Source of the DNA: Heterohyrax brucei
Lineage: Eukaryota > Chordata > Mammalia > Hyracoidea > Procaviidae
Direction: 5' to 3'
DNA: 64,000 nt
Assembly (NCBI GenBank): GCA_028571685.1
Contig: CM053158.1
Span: forward strand, 49,956,501 to 50,020,500
Under the pieces are notes generated by a model. That model searched no databases. It was not told the origin of the DNA and saw nothing but the letters and a program-made list of their open reading frames with translations. How positions within the stretch are numbered: position 1 is the first letter of the stretch; each line of letters begins with the position of its first letter. Shown here piece after piece: positions 1 through 10,023 of this stretch. Position numbers and translations under genes: made by a program.

Positions 1-90
1 CATTGTGGAGAAGCAATAGGGTGTTATCACCAAACGCTTGGCCAGTACTTACAGTGCACTACATTCTGTCATGGCCCCTTCTGGTTTGAA

Positions 91-241
91 GGAAATCTGG
101 GTGACCCAGTGGTTAAAAGCTATGACTGCTAACCACAAGGTGAACAGTTTGAATCCTCCAGGTACTTCTTGGAAACCCTATCAGGGAGTTCTACTCTTCC
201 ATATAGGGTTAATATGGAGTGGGAATCAACTCAGGCAGCAG
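91..241 (+). repeat. AfroSINE, short form
   Basis: A tRNA-derived SINE with the order head (gtgacccagtggttaaaagc), body (tccaggtacttcttggaaacc) and RTE-like tail (ggagtgggaatcaactc). It is old, with mutations throughout. Confidence 0.85.
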
Positions 242-363
242 GTAATTCTAGTTTGAAGGGACATACTCTGCGTAAGTAGAAAGCCTGTCCTCCACTTCTG
301 ACACCCACTCCTTTAGGCAGATCACTTGCTATTAAAAGGTCCTAGTGCAAGCAGTTTCCATTC

Positions 364-560
364 AACTACTAATTTGAGAGTTGGCAGTTTGAATTCAACC
401 AATGTTACTGCTAAAGAAAGACTTGATAATCAACTTCCATAAGGATTACAGCCAAGAAAACACGGTGGGCAGCTCTATTCAGCAACACATGGGATCAGTT
501 CTACTCCATCGCTGAGTCCAAATTGAATCCACCCAGTGGCAGTAGGCTTGGTTTGGGTTT
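364..560 (+). repeat. AfroSINE, long form
   Basis: The long subfamily, with extra sequence around the aaggattacagcc motif before the tail. The tail carries a partial duplication of the ttctactcc segment and ends in the typical ggtttgggtttcttg run. Confidence 0.8.
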
Positions 561-639
561 CTTGCTGTAAAGGCTGACTGTGTAATACAGTTGCCACTGA
601 CCTCATGTAGCGTTTTAAATTTCAGCAAGTTAAACTGGA

Positions 640-815
640 ATAAAATTTGAAATTCAGATTTGTCAATTATTCAATAAAATTGAGTTCCTTATTCACACAA
701 GCCATATTTTAAGTGCTCAATAGCCATGTGTGACTAGCACATTTTGTATTGTGTAGCACAGATACAGAAAAGTCTGTTCTTGAGAAAGTTTTGTTGGACA
801 GTGCTGTGATAGAGG
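640..815 (+). mobile_element. hAT-Charlie (MER3-like) DNA transposon fragment
   Basis: It contains aagtgctcaatagccatgtg followed by a terminal motif ending ttggacagtgctgtg, as in the non-autonomous hAT-Charlie elements found across mammals. The family name is from memory; the class is more secure than the name. Confidence 0.55.
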
Positions 816-859
816 AACTCACTGTGCTAATTTAATTTCTTCCTCCTCCCTTTGTCCGT

Positions 860-1040
860 TTCATCAGTCATTTCCCTCAAGAGGGCATGTTTCTTCCAAA
901 TACTGGTTAAAGCCTGTGACAGGACACAAAATACAAGCAGTGACAGCCTAGGGAAGTCAGGAGAAGCTTCCTGGAGGAAGTGGTGTTTAAGTAAGACAAT
1001 TGAAGCAGATAAGAGAAGAAGAACCATCAAAACGAAAACT
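860..1040 (+). repeat. Ancient dispersed repeat fragment, class not assigned
   Basis: The phrase aggagaagcttcctggagga belongs to an old mammalian repeat that recurs here near 14300, 33600 and 61480. I know the pattern but cannot name its class safely. The short ORFs inside are not genes. Confidence 0.5.
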
Positions 1041-1235
1041 AAGATACCTTGAAGTGAGAGAGTAGATTCAGAGTAAACTCAGTCTGACTTCAGATGAGAA
1101 TGCACGGGAAAAAGAGGCAGAAATGACACTGAACAATTGTGTCCTTTGGTCCATTAGTTCTTTGCTCCTTGGACTTTTTTTCCCTAACCAACATGTATCC
1201 CAGTGTCAGTAATTCCTAAGCCCTTCCATTAGTAC

Positions 1236-1292
1236 TAATTCGATTGGAGGATACCAGTCACAAATGTGGCAGCCAGCCTCCGTGATGGTACC
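1236..1292 (+). repeat. AfroSINE, left piece, split by an LTR
   Basis: Long-form SINE sequence (aaatgtggcagcc, cctccgtgatggtac) stops at 1292, where an LTR begins. The SINE tail resumes at 1593. Confidence 0.65.
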
Positions 1293-1592
1293 TGTATTAG
1301 TTACCTGTTGCTGCTGTGATGGCAAATACTGCAAGTTTAAGGGACAGAAATTTATTTTCTCACAGCTCTGTAGGCTAACAGCCCCAATCAGGGTCCCAGC
1401 CCTGTCGATTCCATCCTTGTTGGTAGCCCCAAGCATTCTTTGGTTCTTGGTGAACCTCACATGAGGTTAGGGTTTACAACACATCAAATGACTGTATCAG
1501 ATCACAGAACAGAACGCAACCACACAATACTGGGCATCATGGCCTAGTAAAGTGGACACACATGTAGGAGGAATTCAATTCAGTCTGTGACA
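1293..1592 (-). mobile_element. MaLR-type solo LTR (antisense, internally deleted)
   Basis: On the minus strand it begins tgtcacagactgaattgaat and ends ctaatacA at 1293, the TG...CA ends of the LTR family seen again at 2592, 11781, 12862, 20148, 20815, 22307 and 22850. About 200 bp of the middle is missing. The polyadenylation motif aataaa is present on the minus strand. It interrupts an AfroSINE. Confidence 0.75.
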
Positions 1593-1645
1593 TCTACTCT
1601 GTTACATGGAGTCAGTCAGTTGGAAATTGACTCTGTTTCTTAGTA
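1593..1645 (+). repeat. AfroSINE, right (tail) piece
   Basis: The sequence tctactctgttacatggagt and the following agttggaaattgactc are the SINE tail. It resumes immediately after the LTR, showing that the LTR landed inside the SINE. Confidence 0.7.
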
Positions 1646-1769
1646 TGTGCTTATTTCTGTGTCTTAACTACTCTTCGCTTGGCTATCTACTCTTCATATT
1701 TCAGAAGTCGTTAGGTTTTAGACACTGTCCTGGTTTGGCCATGTTAACACAGCGTTAGGTTGCATTTTG

Positions 1770-1865
1770 GAAGGTATCACATTAAATTACATTACGTCCA
1801 CAGGTATAGGAGTTAAGACTTCCATACATGTTTTGAGGGTACACAACTCAATGCATAAGAGTCCC
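1770..1865 (-). mobile_element. MaLR/MLT1-type LTR fragment
   Basis: The sequence ggagttaagacttccatac followed by gagggtacacaactcaatgc is the antisense start of a MaLR-type LTR. The rest is lost or too diverged to see. Confidence 0.5.
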
Positions 1866-1894
1866 CAAGTGATCCTTGCCTCCTAAAATTGATA

Positions 1895-2106
1895 AGGAGC
1901 CTTGGTGGCTCAATGGTTAAGCTATTGGCTACTAACCAAAAGGTTGGGTTCAAACCCAGCCAAGGTACTCCATAGGAGAAAGAACTGGTAATGTGCTACT
2001 AAAAACATTGCAACCATAAAGAAAAAAAAAACAAAAAACTATGGAGGCAGTCATACTCTGTCAGAGTCACTGTGGGTGAAAAACAACTTCATGGCAAACA
2101 ACAACA
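1895..2106 (+). repeat. AfroSINE, long form
   Basis: Head aggagccttggtggctcaat, body aaaggttgggttcaaaccc, then a middle A-rich insertion (about 2019-2038) and tail to 2106. Confidence 0.85.
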
Positions 2107-2107
2107 G

Positions 2108-2540
2108 TATACCATAGACTTCCCCAACACTGAATCAGAGCTGTCCATATAACCCAGAAGAGTATAATGGCAGTGAAGGAGTGACTTCTGAGACAAGTCA
2201 TACAGGGAACTGTGGCTCTTGCCTTGGGCTCTTGGATTGCTCACTCTGGGAAGGCAGATGGCATGTTGAGAGAGCTATAGAGCAACCCTGTGGGAAAGCC
2301 TACCCAGAGAAGAAGCAGGGCCGTGGTACCAGACCCACCACCCCAGAAAATCCTTCAGATAACTGTGCTCTCAGCTGACATCTCGAGCACAGCCTCAGGA
2401 GAGGCCCCAATTCAAAACAGCCCATCCAAGCCCCTCCCAAATGCCTGATCCACAGAATTTATGAAGGATAACAAATATTTTATAGTTGTCGGTTGTTTTA
2501 AGCCATCAAATCCCAGGATAATTTGTTACATGCTGTTGTT
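2108..2540 (+). mobile_element. MLT1-type MaLR LTR, 5' part
   Basis: It runs from near acttctgagacaagtc to gttttaagccatcaaatccc and ataatttgttaca, the usual 3' portion of MLT1-class LTRs. Its last ~25 bp reappear at 3413-3437 (ttgttacctagcaatagatc), so 2541-3412 was inserted later. Confidence 0.65.
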
Positions 2541-2591
2541 TTGTGTCAATGAGTCAATTTCCAACTCAGTGACTCCATGTAACAAAGTTAA
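2541..2591 (-). repeat. AfroSINE tail piece (antisense), split by an LTR
   Basis: The sequence gtcaatgagtcaatttccaa followed by gactccatgtaac is the antisense SINE tail. The rest of the SINE lies at 3292-3409, beyond an inserted LTR. Confidence 0.75.
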
Positions 2592-3285
2592 TGTTACGGA
2601 CTGAATTGAATTCTTGCAAAATATGTGTCCATCTTGCTAGGCCATGATTCCCAGGGTTGTGTGGTTGTCTTCCATTGTGTGATCTGATGTATTTACTTGA
2701 CGTAAATCCTGACCTCTATGATGTTAATGGCAAACCCCAATGGTACAGTGGTTAAGTACTACGTTGCTAACCAAAAGATCAGCAGTTTGAATCCACTAGG
2801 CCCTCCTTGAAAACCATTTGGGGCAAATTCCGATCTGTCTTACAGTGTCCGTGGGAGTCAGAATCAACTGACTGCAGTGGGTTTGGTTTTCTTGGTTTTT
2901 ATGAGGGAGGAGTAGAGGCAGTTATATCAATGAGGCAGAACACTGTCCACAGGACTAGGCTGCATCTTGAGTCAGTGTATTTTGAGATATAAAAGAGAGA
3001 TGCAAACAGAGAAGAGATGGGCTTCTTTATCAGCAAGTAAGAAGATCCCAGATCAGAATACATTCTTTGGACTTGGGGAGTCCCTGAACTGAGAAGCTCT
3101 TAAACCCAGGGGAAGACTGATGGAAAAGATCTTCCCCCAGAGCCAACAGAGAGAGAAAGCCTTCCTGTGGAGCTGGCACCCTGAATTCAGACTTTTAGGC
3201 TCCTCAGCTGTGAGTGAAAAAACTTCTGTCTGTTAAATACCGGAGATACTTCTATTATAGCAGCCCTGAAAAATTAAGAGGGTAG
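2592..3285 (+). mobile_element. MaLR-type solo LTR carrying a SINE
   Basis: It starts tgttacggactgaattgaat, has a TATA-like gatataaaagagag near 2985 and ends near gcagccctgaaaaatt. It is about 520 bp once the internal SINE (2731-2903) is removed. It sits within an antisense AfroSINE, at the same SINE position as the LTR at 1293-1592. Confidence 0.75.
2731..2903 (+). repeat. AfroSINE inside a MaLR LTR
   Basis: Body aaccaaaagatcagcagtttg and tail ggagtcagaatcaactgac. It interrupts LTR sequence that continues on both sides (ctctatgatgttaatg, then gaggcagttatatcaatgag), so it is younger than the LTR. Confidence 0.85.
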
Positions 3286-3291
3286 AATTTT

Positions 3292-3409
3292 TCCATAGGG
3301 TTTCCTAAAACTGTAATCTTTTTTCTATGGATTTGAACTTTTTTTCGTGGATTTGAACTACTGACTTTTTGGTTAGCAGCCCAGTGCTTAACCATTGCAC
3401 TACCAGGCT
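3292..3409 (-). repeat. AfroSINE, head and body piece (antisense)
   Basis: It contains ccatagggtttcctaaaac, then ttggttagcagcccagtgc and accattgcactaccaggc. It completes the SINE whose tail is at 2541-2591. Confidence 0.8.
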
Positions 3410-3412
3410 GTT

Positions 3413-3437
3413 TAGTTTGTTACCTAGCAATAGATCA
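3413..3437 (+). mobile_element. MLT1-type LTR, 3' terminus
   Basis: The sequence tttgttacctagcaatagat is the end of the MLT1 LTR that starts at about 2108, displaced by the nested insertions. Confidence 0.6.
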
Positions 3438-3469
3438 ATAACTAAAGCAACAAATAAGAATATTGATAG

Positions 3470-3705
3470 TATCAGTTAATGTTTATTAAGGGCTTTCCAT
3501 GTTTCTAAGCACTTTACAAAAACATCTGATTTACTATTCACAACAATCTCATCAGGTAGGTGATATTATCCCCACTTAACAGAAAAGAAAAGTGAGGCAT
3601 ATAAAGAGGTAAAATATCTTGCCCAAAGTTACACAGCTACACTGGCAAGTGGCTGAGCCAGGTTTCAAACTCAGTTGAGCTCTGGAGCCCCAAACACTTC
3701 CTATA
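3470..3705 (-). repeat. MIR SINE
   Basis: The antisense MIR core is clear: taagcactttacaaaaac, ggtgatattatccccactt and cttgcccaaagttacacagc. An old tRNA-derived mammalian SINE. Confidence 0.85.
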
Positions 3706-3837
3706 TCTTCAAGAAGTTTGCAAAGTAAACAGAGAGAGCAAATTGGAGTTGAAACGCCTGAGGTAGAATAGAGGGCAAATATGCAAATTCAGAGTTCAGA
3801 GGCCTATGAAATCTCTTTTGGGCAGTGATGAAATTGC

Positions 3838-4330
3838 TTTTTATTAATTTTTAATTTTTGTGTGTATGTACATTAGGTGAAAGTTTACAAAGCAATTTGT
3901 TTCCTGTTTGATAGTTTGTACATAACATGTTCATGTCATTGATTTTATTCCTCAAAGGTGTCATCACTGTCCCCATTTCTCTCCTGGTTGCTGTTTCCTT
4001 TTATCCTGATTTTCTACCCCTTCTTGTCACCCCATCATCATGTAGACGTTTTGGTCTATCATAATTGATCATTTTAAGGGGCACATTCCTCTTGGGTGGT
4101 ACCATTTTATGGTCCATGGTTTGGCTGGCAGGTGATCTCTGGGAATGGCTTCAGTTCCAGGCCAGAGGGTATCTTAGGGCCATAGTCTCAGGGGTTCCTC
4201 CCGTCTCTGTCAGACCAGTAAGTTGGGCACTTATTTGTGCATTGACTTTTTTTTGCCCCACAGTTTTTCTTTCCCTGTGCCTGGGGCCCTCTATGGTGAT
4301 CCTAGTCAGACTGGTAGTTGGAAGATGGTA
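3838..4330 (-). mobile_element. L1 3' UTR fragment
   Basis: Antisense copy of the L1 3' UTR type also seen at 34370-35130 and 54085-55190. It opens with T-rich sequence and includes the interval around tctgtcagaccagtaagttg. Confidence 0.7.
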
Positions 4331-4369
4331 GATGGGATTCATTTAAAGACTAGAAAACATCTGTACAAA

Positions 4370-4530
4370 CAGAAAAGAAGCTTCCAGGTGGAGGGAATGA
4401 CATTAACTAGGCAGACAGGCCATGAAGGTCTTCCAGGTGCTAGGAGAGAAGCCAGTGCATAGTCTCTCCCCTGTGGAGCTCACGGTTTAATGGAAGTAAC
4501 AAATCTTAAAGAAACATGAGTGTGCAGGAA
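4370..4530 (+). repeat. Ancient dispersed repeat fragment, class not assigned
   Basis: Weak resemblance (aggccatgaaggtcttccag; ctcacggtttaatggaag) to the old repeat near 14050-14600. Not resolved further. Confidence 0.3.
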
Positions 4531-4569
4531 GAGGGCTGGCAAGGGGGAGGCCCATTGCTCTGGGTGTGT

Positions 4570-4768
4570 ATGTTGGTGGTAGTGACTCATAGCGATTCCA
4601 CTCATTACAGACAGAGTAAAACTACTCCAGAGCGTTTTCTTAGTGTTGTCCTAATGGCAGCAAACCTCCAGGCAGGCCTTTCTTCTGAGGTGCTACTGAG
4701 TGGCTCTGAACTGCCAGTCCTCAGGTTAGCAATCAAGTGCAGACTCTTTGCACAGCCTAGCGGTCTTT
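4570..4768 (-). repeat. AfroSINE, long form
   Basis: Antisense tail (agtgactcatagcgattcc), agagtaaaactactccagag, then ctctgaactgccagtcctc and head remnants. Diverged. Confidence 0.75.
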
Positions 4769-5504
4769 GGGTGCATGTAAGAGGGGAGATGCTGAACTTG
4801 GAGAAGACACTGTAAGAGGTGGAAGACGGAGGCAGAAAGAGAAGTTGGAGAAAGAAAACAGCCAGGACTATGTCAGAGAAACATACAAGAGGATCTTATA
4901 CTGTGGAGAGAATTACTGCAGTTGGGCCGTCCCTCGGAGATAAGTCTGTGGGAAGGGACGAGGGGAGGCATTGAGGAAAAATACACAAAAACTGGCACCC
5001 AGTCTACAAGGCCTGGAGAACAAGGACAAGGCCTGTGTTGAAATGTCACTACATAAAGCCTTGGAATTTCTTTGATTCTTAAGGCGTTTTATCCATGCCT
5101 GTGCATCCTTATTTTTATATCACAAGGCGTACCAGGAGGAAGCCAAGATGGAAAGATAGGCAATTGAGGCAAATACATTCTAAACAACTACAAGGTAGTT
5201 TCACATATCATCAGGGTTGATTTTCACCAGAAACTCTCAAAAATTAAAAGTTCTGTTAACAAATTACCTAGGCCAAAAGACCAGGGGTTGCTGTCTCTGG
5301 TGCCACAGCTGGCATGGCTGCTGCTGCCTGCCTTGCTGGGGTTACCACCAGTTTCAGAGGATTGAGTTCAGACTGTCAGAGTGGTGGTCTGTACTGTCTG
5401 GGTGGCAGGTCTCAAGTTTGAGTGCCATCATGGAAATCTGCTCTAAGTTGTATGAAAGAAAATGGGAACTTATTAAGACAATACCAAACAAAAAACAAAC
5501 AAAC

Positions 5505-5658
5505 CCTCTCTCTGCTGTTGAGTTGATTCTGACACATAGCAACCCTGCAGGTCAGAGTAGAACTGCTCCATAAAGTTTGCAGGGAGCACCTGGTGGATTT
5601 GAACTGCCAGCCTTTTGGTTTGCAGACATAGCACTTAACCACTGCATCATCAGGGTTA
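5505..5658 (-). repeat. AfroSINE, short form
   Basis: Clear antisense copy: tgctgttgagttgattctga, agagtagaactgctccataa, gcacctggtggatttgaact and gcacttaaccactgcatca. Confidence 0.9.
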
Positions 5659-5726
5659 CTGTTAGAAGAGCTTATGCTAAACCCAGTAGCTGTTTTCTTA
5701 TTCAACTCTGCACAGTTATACCTATC

Positions 5727-5766
5727 TACTATCCATCTGTCTGTCTGTCCATCTGTCTATCTTGCC
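5727..5766 (+). repeat. Tetranucleotide microsatellite (TCTG/ATCT)n
   Basis: Impure run of atctgtctgtctgtccatct and similar units. Confidence 0.7.
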
Positions 5767-5784
5767 ACTCACTTCCTCTTGCTT

Positions 5785-6120
5785 TCATGGAGTCAGCTCC
5801 AACTTACAGTGACCTCATGTACAAGAAACATCGTAAGAAACTGTGCAACCTGCGGCATCTTCGTGATCATTGCTATGCTCGAATCTGTCGTTGTACCAAC
5901 GTGAATCTCGAGTGCTTTCCAGCCTGTATCAGACTACATCCTGTTGTGATCTATAGGGTTTTCCTTGGCTAATGTCCAGAAGTCAGTCACCAGCCCCTTC
6001 TTCTGAAATCTCCACTGAAACCTGACCACTGTGGGCAGCTCTTCTGGTATTGGAAATACCGGTAGCATAGCTTCCAGCATCACAGCAACACACAGCTCAC
6101 CACAGAGTGGCACAAAAATA
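5785..6120 (-). mobile_element. Internally deleted RTE1-derived element (5' and 3' ends only)
   Basis: Antisense: the RTE1 3' tail (ggagtcagctccaacttaca; gatcattgctatgctcgaat) is joined directly to sequence I match to the RTE1 5' end (tagcatagcttccagcatca; acctgaccactgtgggcag). The endonuclease and reverse transcriptase regions are absent. The element at 36031-36381 has the same layout. Confidence 0.6.
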
Positions 6121-6544
6121 GATGTCCTCATTCCAAATGGCTTGCCCAGACAATTAGCCAGCACCTCTCAGTCCAACTTGGGCCAAGTGCCCCCTCAACG
6201 ACAGCCTGGAGCACAAATTCTCCCCGTGCAATCCTGCATGCCACAGCCGTGGATGTGGGGGCAGCAAGGCCACGAAACACAGTTCCCAGAGAAGAAGTGG
6301 GAGGGGAGCTAGAGACCGAAAGGTGACTACAGCAAGGGAACTTACTGACCCTAGCCAAAGCACAAAGGAGGCAGTGTGGTGCAAAGCCGAGCCCACGCAC
6401 ATGAACAATCTGAAAGAAGGTTCATGCACAGTGTGGGTGTCATTTAGAAACACAGTCTTATCCCACATGAAAGCATAGTCCTCCACTGTGTGCAAGAAAC
6501 AGCATGTGTAAGATTCATTTTCAGCCCAGCAACCAGGGTCCTTC

Positions 6545-7035
6545 TAAAAAAGAGATCAACCTTATTCATTGTTGGTGGAAATGCAAAATGTTATAGCTAT
6601 TATGGAAAACAGTGGCAGTTCCTGAAAAAACTGAAAACAGCACTACCATATGACCCAGCCAATTCCATTCTTAGGCATATACCCAAAAGACTCAAAAGCA
6701 GACTCAAATGGAGACTTGTACACCAGGGTACATTGCCGTGTTAGTCACAGTAGCCAAAAGGTGGGAACCAAGTAAATGTCCATCAACAGATGAATGCATA
6801 AACAAATGTGGTGCATGCTTACAAAGGAAGACTACGCAGCCAGCTGGAGAGATAACTCTTGGTACCTGCTGCAGTATGGGTGGAGCTGGAAGACATTATG
6901 CTGAGTAAAATAAGTGAAGACTAGTTACGCAAGTCAAAGAACATAATCAGCATCCCTAAACTGTGCAATGGAGCAATTGTTAAATTAATGGTACGGTTTG
7001 TCATGTATATTCTCAACAACAAAGCAAGTTTCTAA
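6545..7035 (+). mobile_element. L1 ORF2 3' end and 3' UTR fragment
   Basis: Typical L1 ORF2 C-terminal DNA: attgttggtggaaatgcaaa, accatatgacccagccaatt, gtccatcaacagatgaatgc. Frameshifts and stops are present. Confidence 0.85.
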
Positions 7036-7084
7036 AGAAAGAGAAAAGGAGATGACATCCTGCCGCTCTTCTGCTCACGGCAGT

Positions 7085-7490
7085 TGCTTCATATGTAACC
7101 TAGCATGAAAGCTACAGCCCTTCAACTCACCAGTCTTTTCCCTGCTGAGGACGTTGGTCCCACTCTTCCTTCTGCTTAGAACAATTTCCATAGGTGTCCA
7201 GGTGACTCCCCCACCTCTTTCATCTTACAAGACGCTTACCCTGCCCACCCTAATGGACATGGCAGCCTCCACCTTCCCCTGAACTCCTGCCCCTTCCCTA
7301 CCCTGCTCTGTTTCTTTTGTCCACAGCACTTTTCATTCCTAAGATATTATGTAATTTACTGTTTACATTATGTTTATCATATGTCTCTTCATCACTACAA
7401 CTAAGCACCCCAAAGGCAGGAACTATGTTTTGTCCATTAATGTTTTCCTGAACAATGCCTTGTACATAAAAGGTGCTCATTAAATAATTG
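7085..7490 (+). mobile_element. L2 LINE 3' end
   Basis: It ends with the L2 signature around aaaggcaggaactatgtttt and aaaggtgctcattaaataat. Upstream are proline/serine-like L2 C-terminal codons in decayed form. Confidence 0.8.
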
Positions 7491-7499
7491 TTATGTATG

Positions 7500-8200
7500 T
7501 ATATATTCTGAAATTATCTGAGGCTTAAACTTCCATCTATTGTGATCTTTAGATAAATGCTAACATATTATTCTACAAGCTGAATTTTTTGACTTAACAA
7601 TATGTCTTGGCATCATTCCATTTTATTTTACAGATACTACTTTAAATAATATTCTGTATGGATGGAATATTTATTTAACTAGTCCATGATGCATAAATAA
7701 TGTGGGGCTATCCAGTTTTTCTCCATTATAAACAGTGTTCTTGAATAACTCAAGTCTCCCTTTTCTCGCTCACAAATTAGAGACAGTATTTACTTCATAT
7801 GAGAATGTGCCTGAAGTAGTGCCTGGAAAATACTTTGTTATGTTTCTGTATTATTGTGATTACTTCTGCTACTACTCCCACTACTACCAGTGCAACCATC
7901 GCTGCTACTACTATTATGACATGCCTCTTTGTCCCTATTTACATTGTGTCTCTAGGAGGACAGTTGCTAGATAAGTGAATTTTTAAATAGCACTGCCAAT
8001 AGACTCTCCCTAAACAGCTCTGTTCCCTTCCCAAAGTATATAAGCATACACACACTATTGGAAAGACTAATCTTTGTCAATCTAATGGGTTAATATGTAT
8101 ATATGCATGCATGTATCTGTACTTCTGTGCTGTTTGGATTTTCATTTCTAAGATTTATCAACTATTTTGAGCATTTTCCCCGTATGTTTTGGCCAAGCAT
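7500..8200 (-). mobile_element. Old L1M 3' region
   Basis: Antisense L1M pattern: acttaacaatatgtcttgg, ttatttaactagtccatgat and ccagtttttctccattataaacag, then diverged sequence through ttttcatttctaagatttatc. A short triplet-like run (ctactactcccactactacc) lies at 7868-7920. Confidence 0.65.
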
Positions 8201-8964
8201 ACACTTTAATAACCCTCTGTGTTTTACTCCCTACAGGCTGTTGAGCAGCCTTTAGAGTCTCTTCTGACATTCATTTTGGTCTTTCTTTTTTCCTTTCTGT
8301 CTTTTTAAGGACGTTTTGCTTTCTTCATGTGTGATGTCCTTGAGGTCACCCCACAATTTGTCTCATCTTCAGTCATTAGTGTTCAGTGCATCAAATCTAT
8401 CTCTGAGAGGACCTCTAAACACAGGTAGGATATACTCAAGGTCATATTTTGGCTCTCACGAACTTGTTTTAGTTTTTTTTAGCTTCCGTTTTAACTTGCA
8501 TATGAGCAATCGACAGTCTGTTCCACAGTCACCTCTGGGCCTTGTTCTCATAGATGATATTAAACTTCTCCATCATCTCTTCCCACAAACACAGTCGGTT
8601 TGATTCCTGTGTTTTTCAGCCAATGAGGTCCACATGTATAGTTACTGTTTATGTTGCTGAAAATAGTTATTTGTAATGAATAAGTGACTGGTCTCATAAA
8701 ATTCTATCATGTACTCTGGGGTGTCATTTCTATTACCAAGGCCATATTTTCCAACTACTGATCCTTCTCCTTTGTTTCCAGCTTTTGCATTCCAATCACT
8801 AATAGTTATGAATGCATCTTGATTACATGTTTGATCACTTTTAGACTGCAAAAGTTGATAAAAAGTGTTCAATTTCTTCATCTTTGGCATTAAGTGGTAG
8901 GTACGTAAATTTGAATAATAGTCTATTAATGGATGTTCTTTATAGGCGTGTAGATATTAGCCTA

Positions 8965-9507
8965 CTGCCAATCAAGTTTGTGAACTCATCCTAGAAAAAG
9001 TATTACATACCTCATTGCTAATTATCACTACAGTCACCTTCAAAGTACTCCCCTTGGGAAGATACACACCCATGCCATCAGCTAGTCTACCCGTCAAAGC
9101 AGTTTTGGAACTCTTTCTAGAATGGCATTTAGAGCTGTGGTTATATTACCTTGATGTCCTGAATGTCATCCAAATGTCTTCCTTTCAATATTTCCTTTAC
9201 CTTCAGGTAAAGGAAAAAGTTATTGGAGACCAGATCAGGTGAGTAGGGAGGGTGTTCCAATACAATTATTTGTTTACCGGGTAAAAATCCCTCACAGACA
9301 ACTATACAATTAAGTTTACAAACTTGCCACTATGTGCAGTGGCCATTCCGGATAGAGTTCCAAAATTACTTTGAAGGGTGGACTAGGCAATGGCATTGGT
9401 GCATCGCTTCCCAAGGGGGTACTTCAAAGGTGGCTGTAGTGATATTCACCAATGAGGTATGTAGCACTTAGAACAATTAAGTTCATGGACTTAATTGTCA
9501 GACTTCA
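8965..9507 (-). mobile_element. Mariner-derived foldback element, copy 1
   Basis: Two arms of about 160 bp (8965-9125 and 9342-9507) are inverted repeats of each other. Each carries the 3' end of a mariner transposase reading frame (antisense gaagtactccccttggg matches the SQGEYFEGD-type end). The centre (9126-9341) holds further transposase sequence, antisense (cttcctttcaatatttcctt; gaccagatcaggtgagtag). It lies between TA dinucleotides inside RTE1. It is non-coding now. Confidence 0.75.
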
Positions 9508-9668
9508 TATTATTGATAACACTGTACTACAGGATAGGTCTTGAAAAAAATTTTTTTTTACGCTGAGTATAACACCACTTTTCTTACTTTTGTCATTCCC
9601 AGCATAGTAGTCCACATGGTTGTCCAATTCAAAGAGTTATTTTGTTTCAACTCACTAATGCCTAGGAT

Positions 9669-9797
9669 AAGAGCCCTGGTGGTTCAGTGGTTAGAGCTTG
9701 CCTGCTAAACAAAATATTGGCAGCTGAAGTTCACCAATGGCTCCTTAGAACCCGTTGGAAGCAGGTCTACTCTATCACATAAGATTGCTATGAGTAT
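9669..9797 (+). repeat. AfroSINE inserted in RTE1
   Basis: Head agagccctggtggttcagtg to tail gattgctatgagtatc. RTE1 sequence runs on either side (actaatgcctaggata, then tttatgcatttcactgc), so the SINE is younger. Confidence 0.85.
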
Positions 9798-9976
9798 CTT
9801 TATGCATTTCACTGCATTTTTGACAATTTCCAGTTTTCCTAAATTCATACTTCATACATTCCCCATTTCAGTTATTAATGGATATTTGCAGTTGTTTCTT
9901 CTGATTTTGAGTTGTGCCACCTTAGCAAATGAAGGTCCCTGAAGTTTAGCTCCACCGATGTCATTAAGTTTGACCT

Positions 9977-10023
9977 GCCATGAGTCGGATCCAACTCACC
10001 AGCACTTGGCTTGGCTTGGCTGG
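9977..10023 (+). repeat. Tail-only SINE/RTE micro-insert
   Basis: About 47 bp, gccatgagtcggatccaact followed by agcacttggcttggcttgg, sits inside otherwise continuous RTE1 sequence (ttaagtttgacct / ctactttgaagag). It has only the tail module and no head. Confidence 0.65.
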
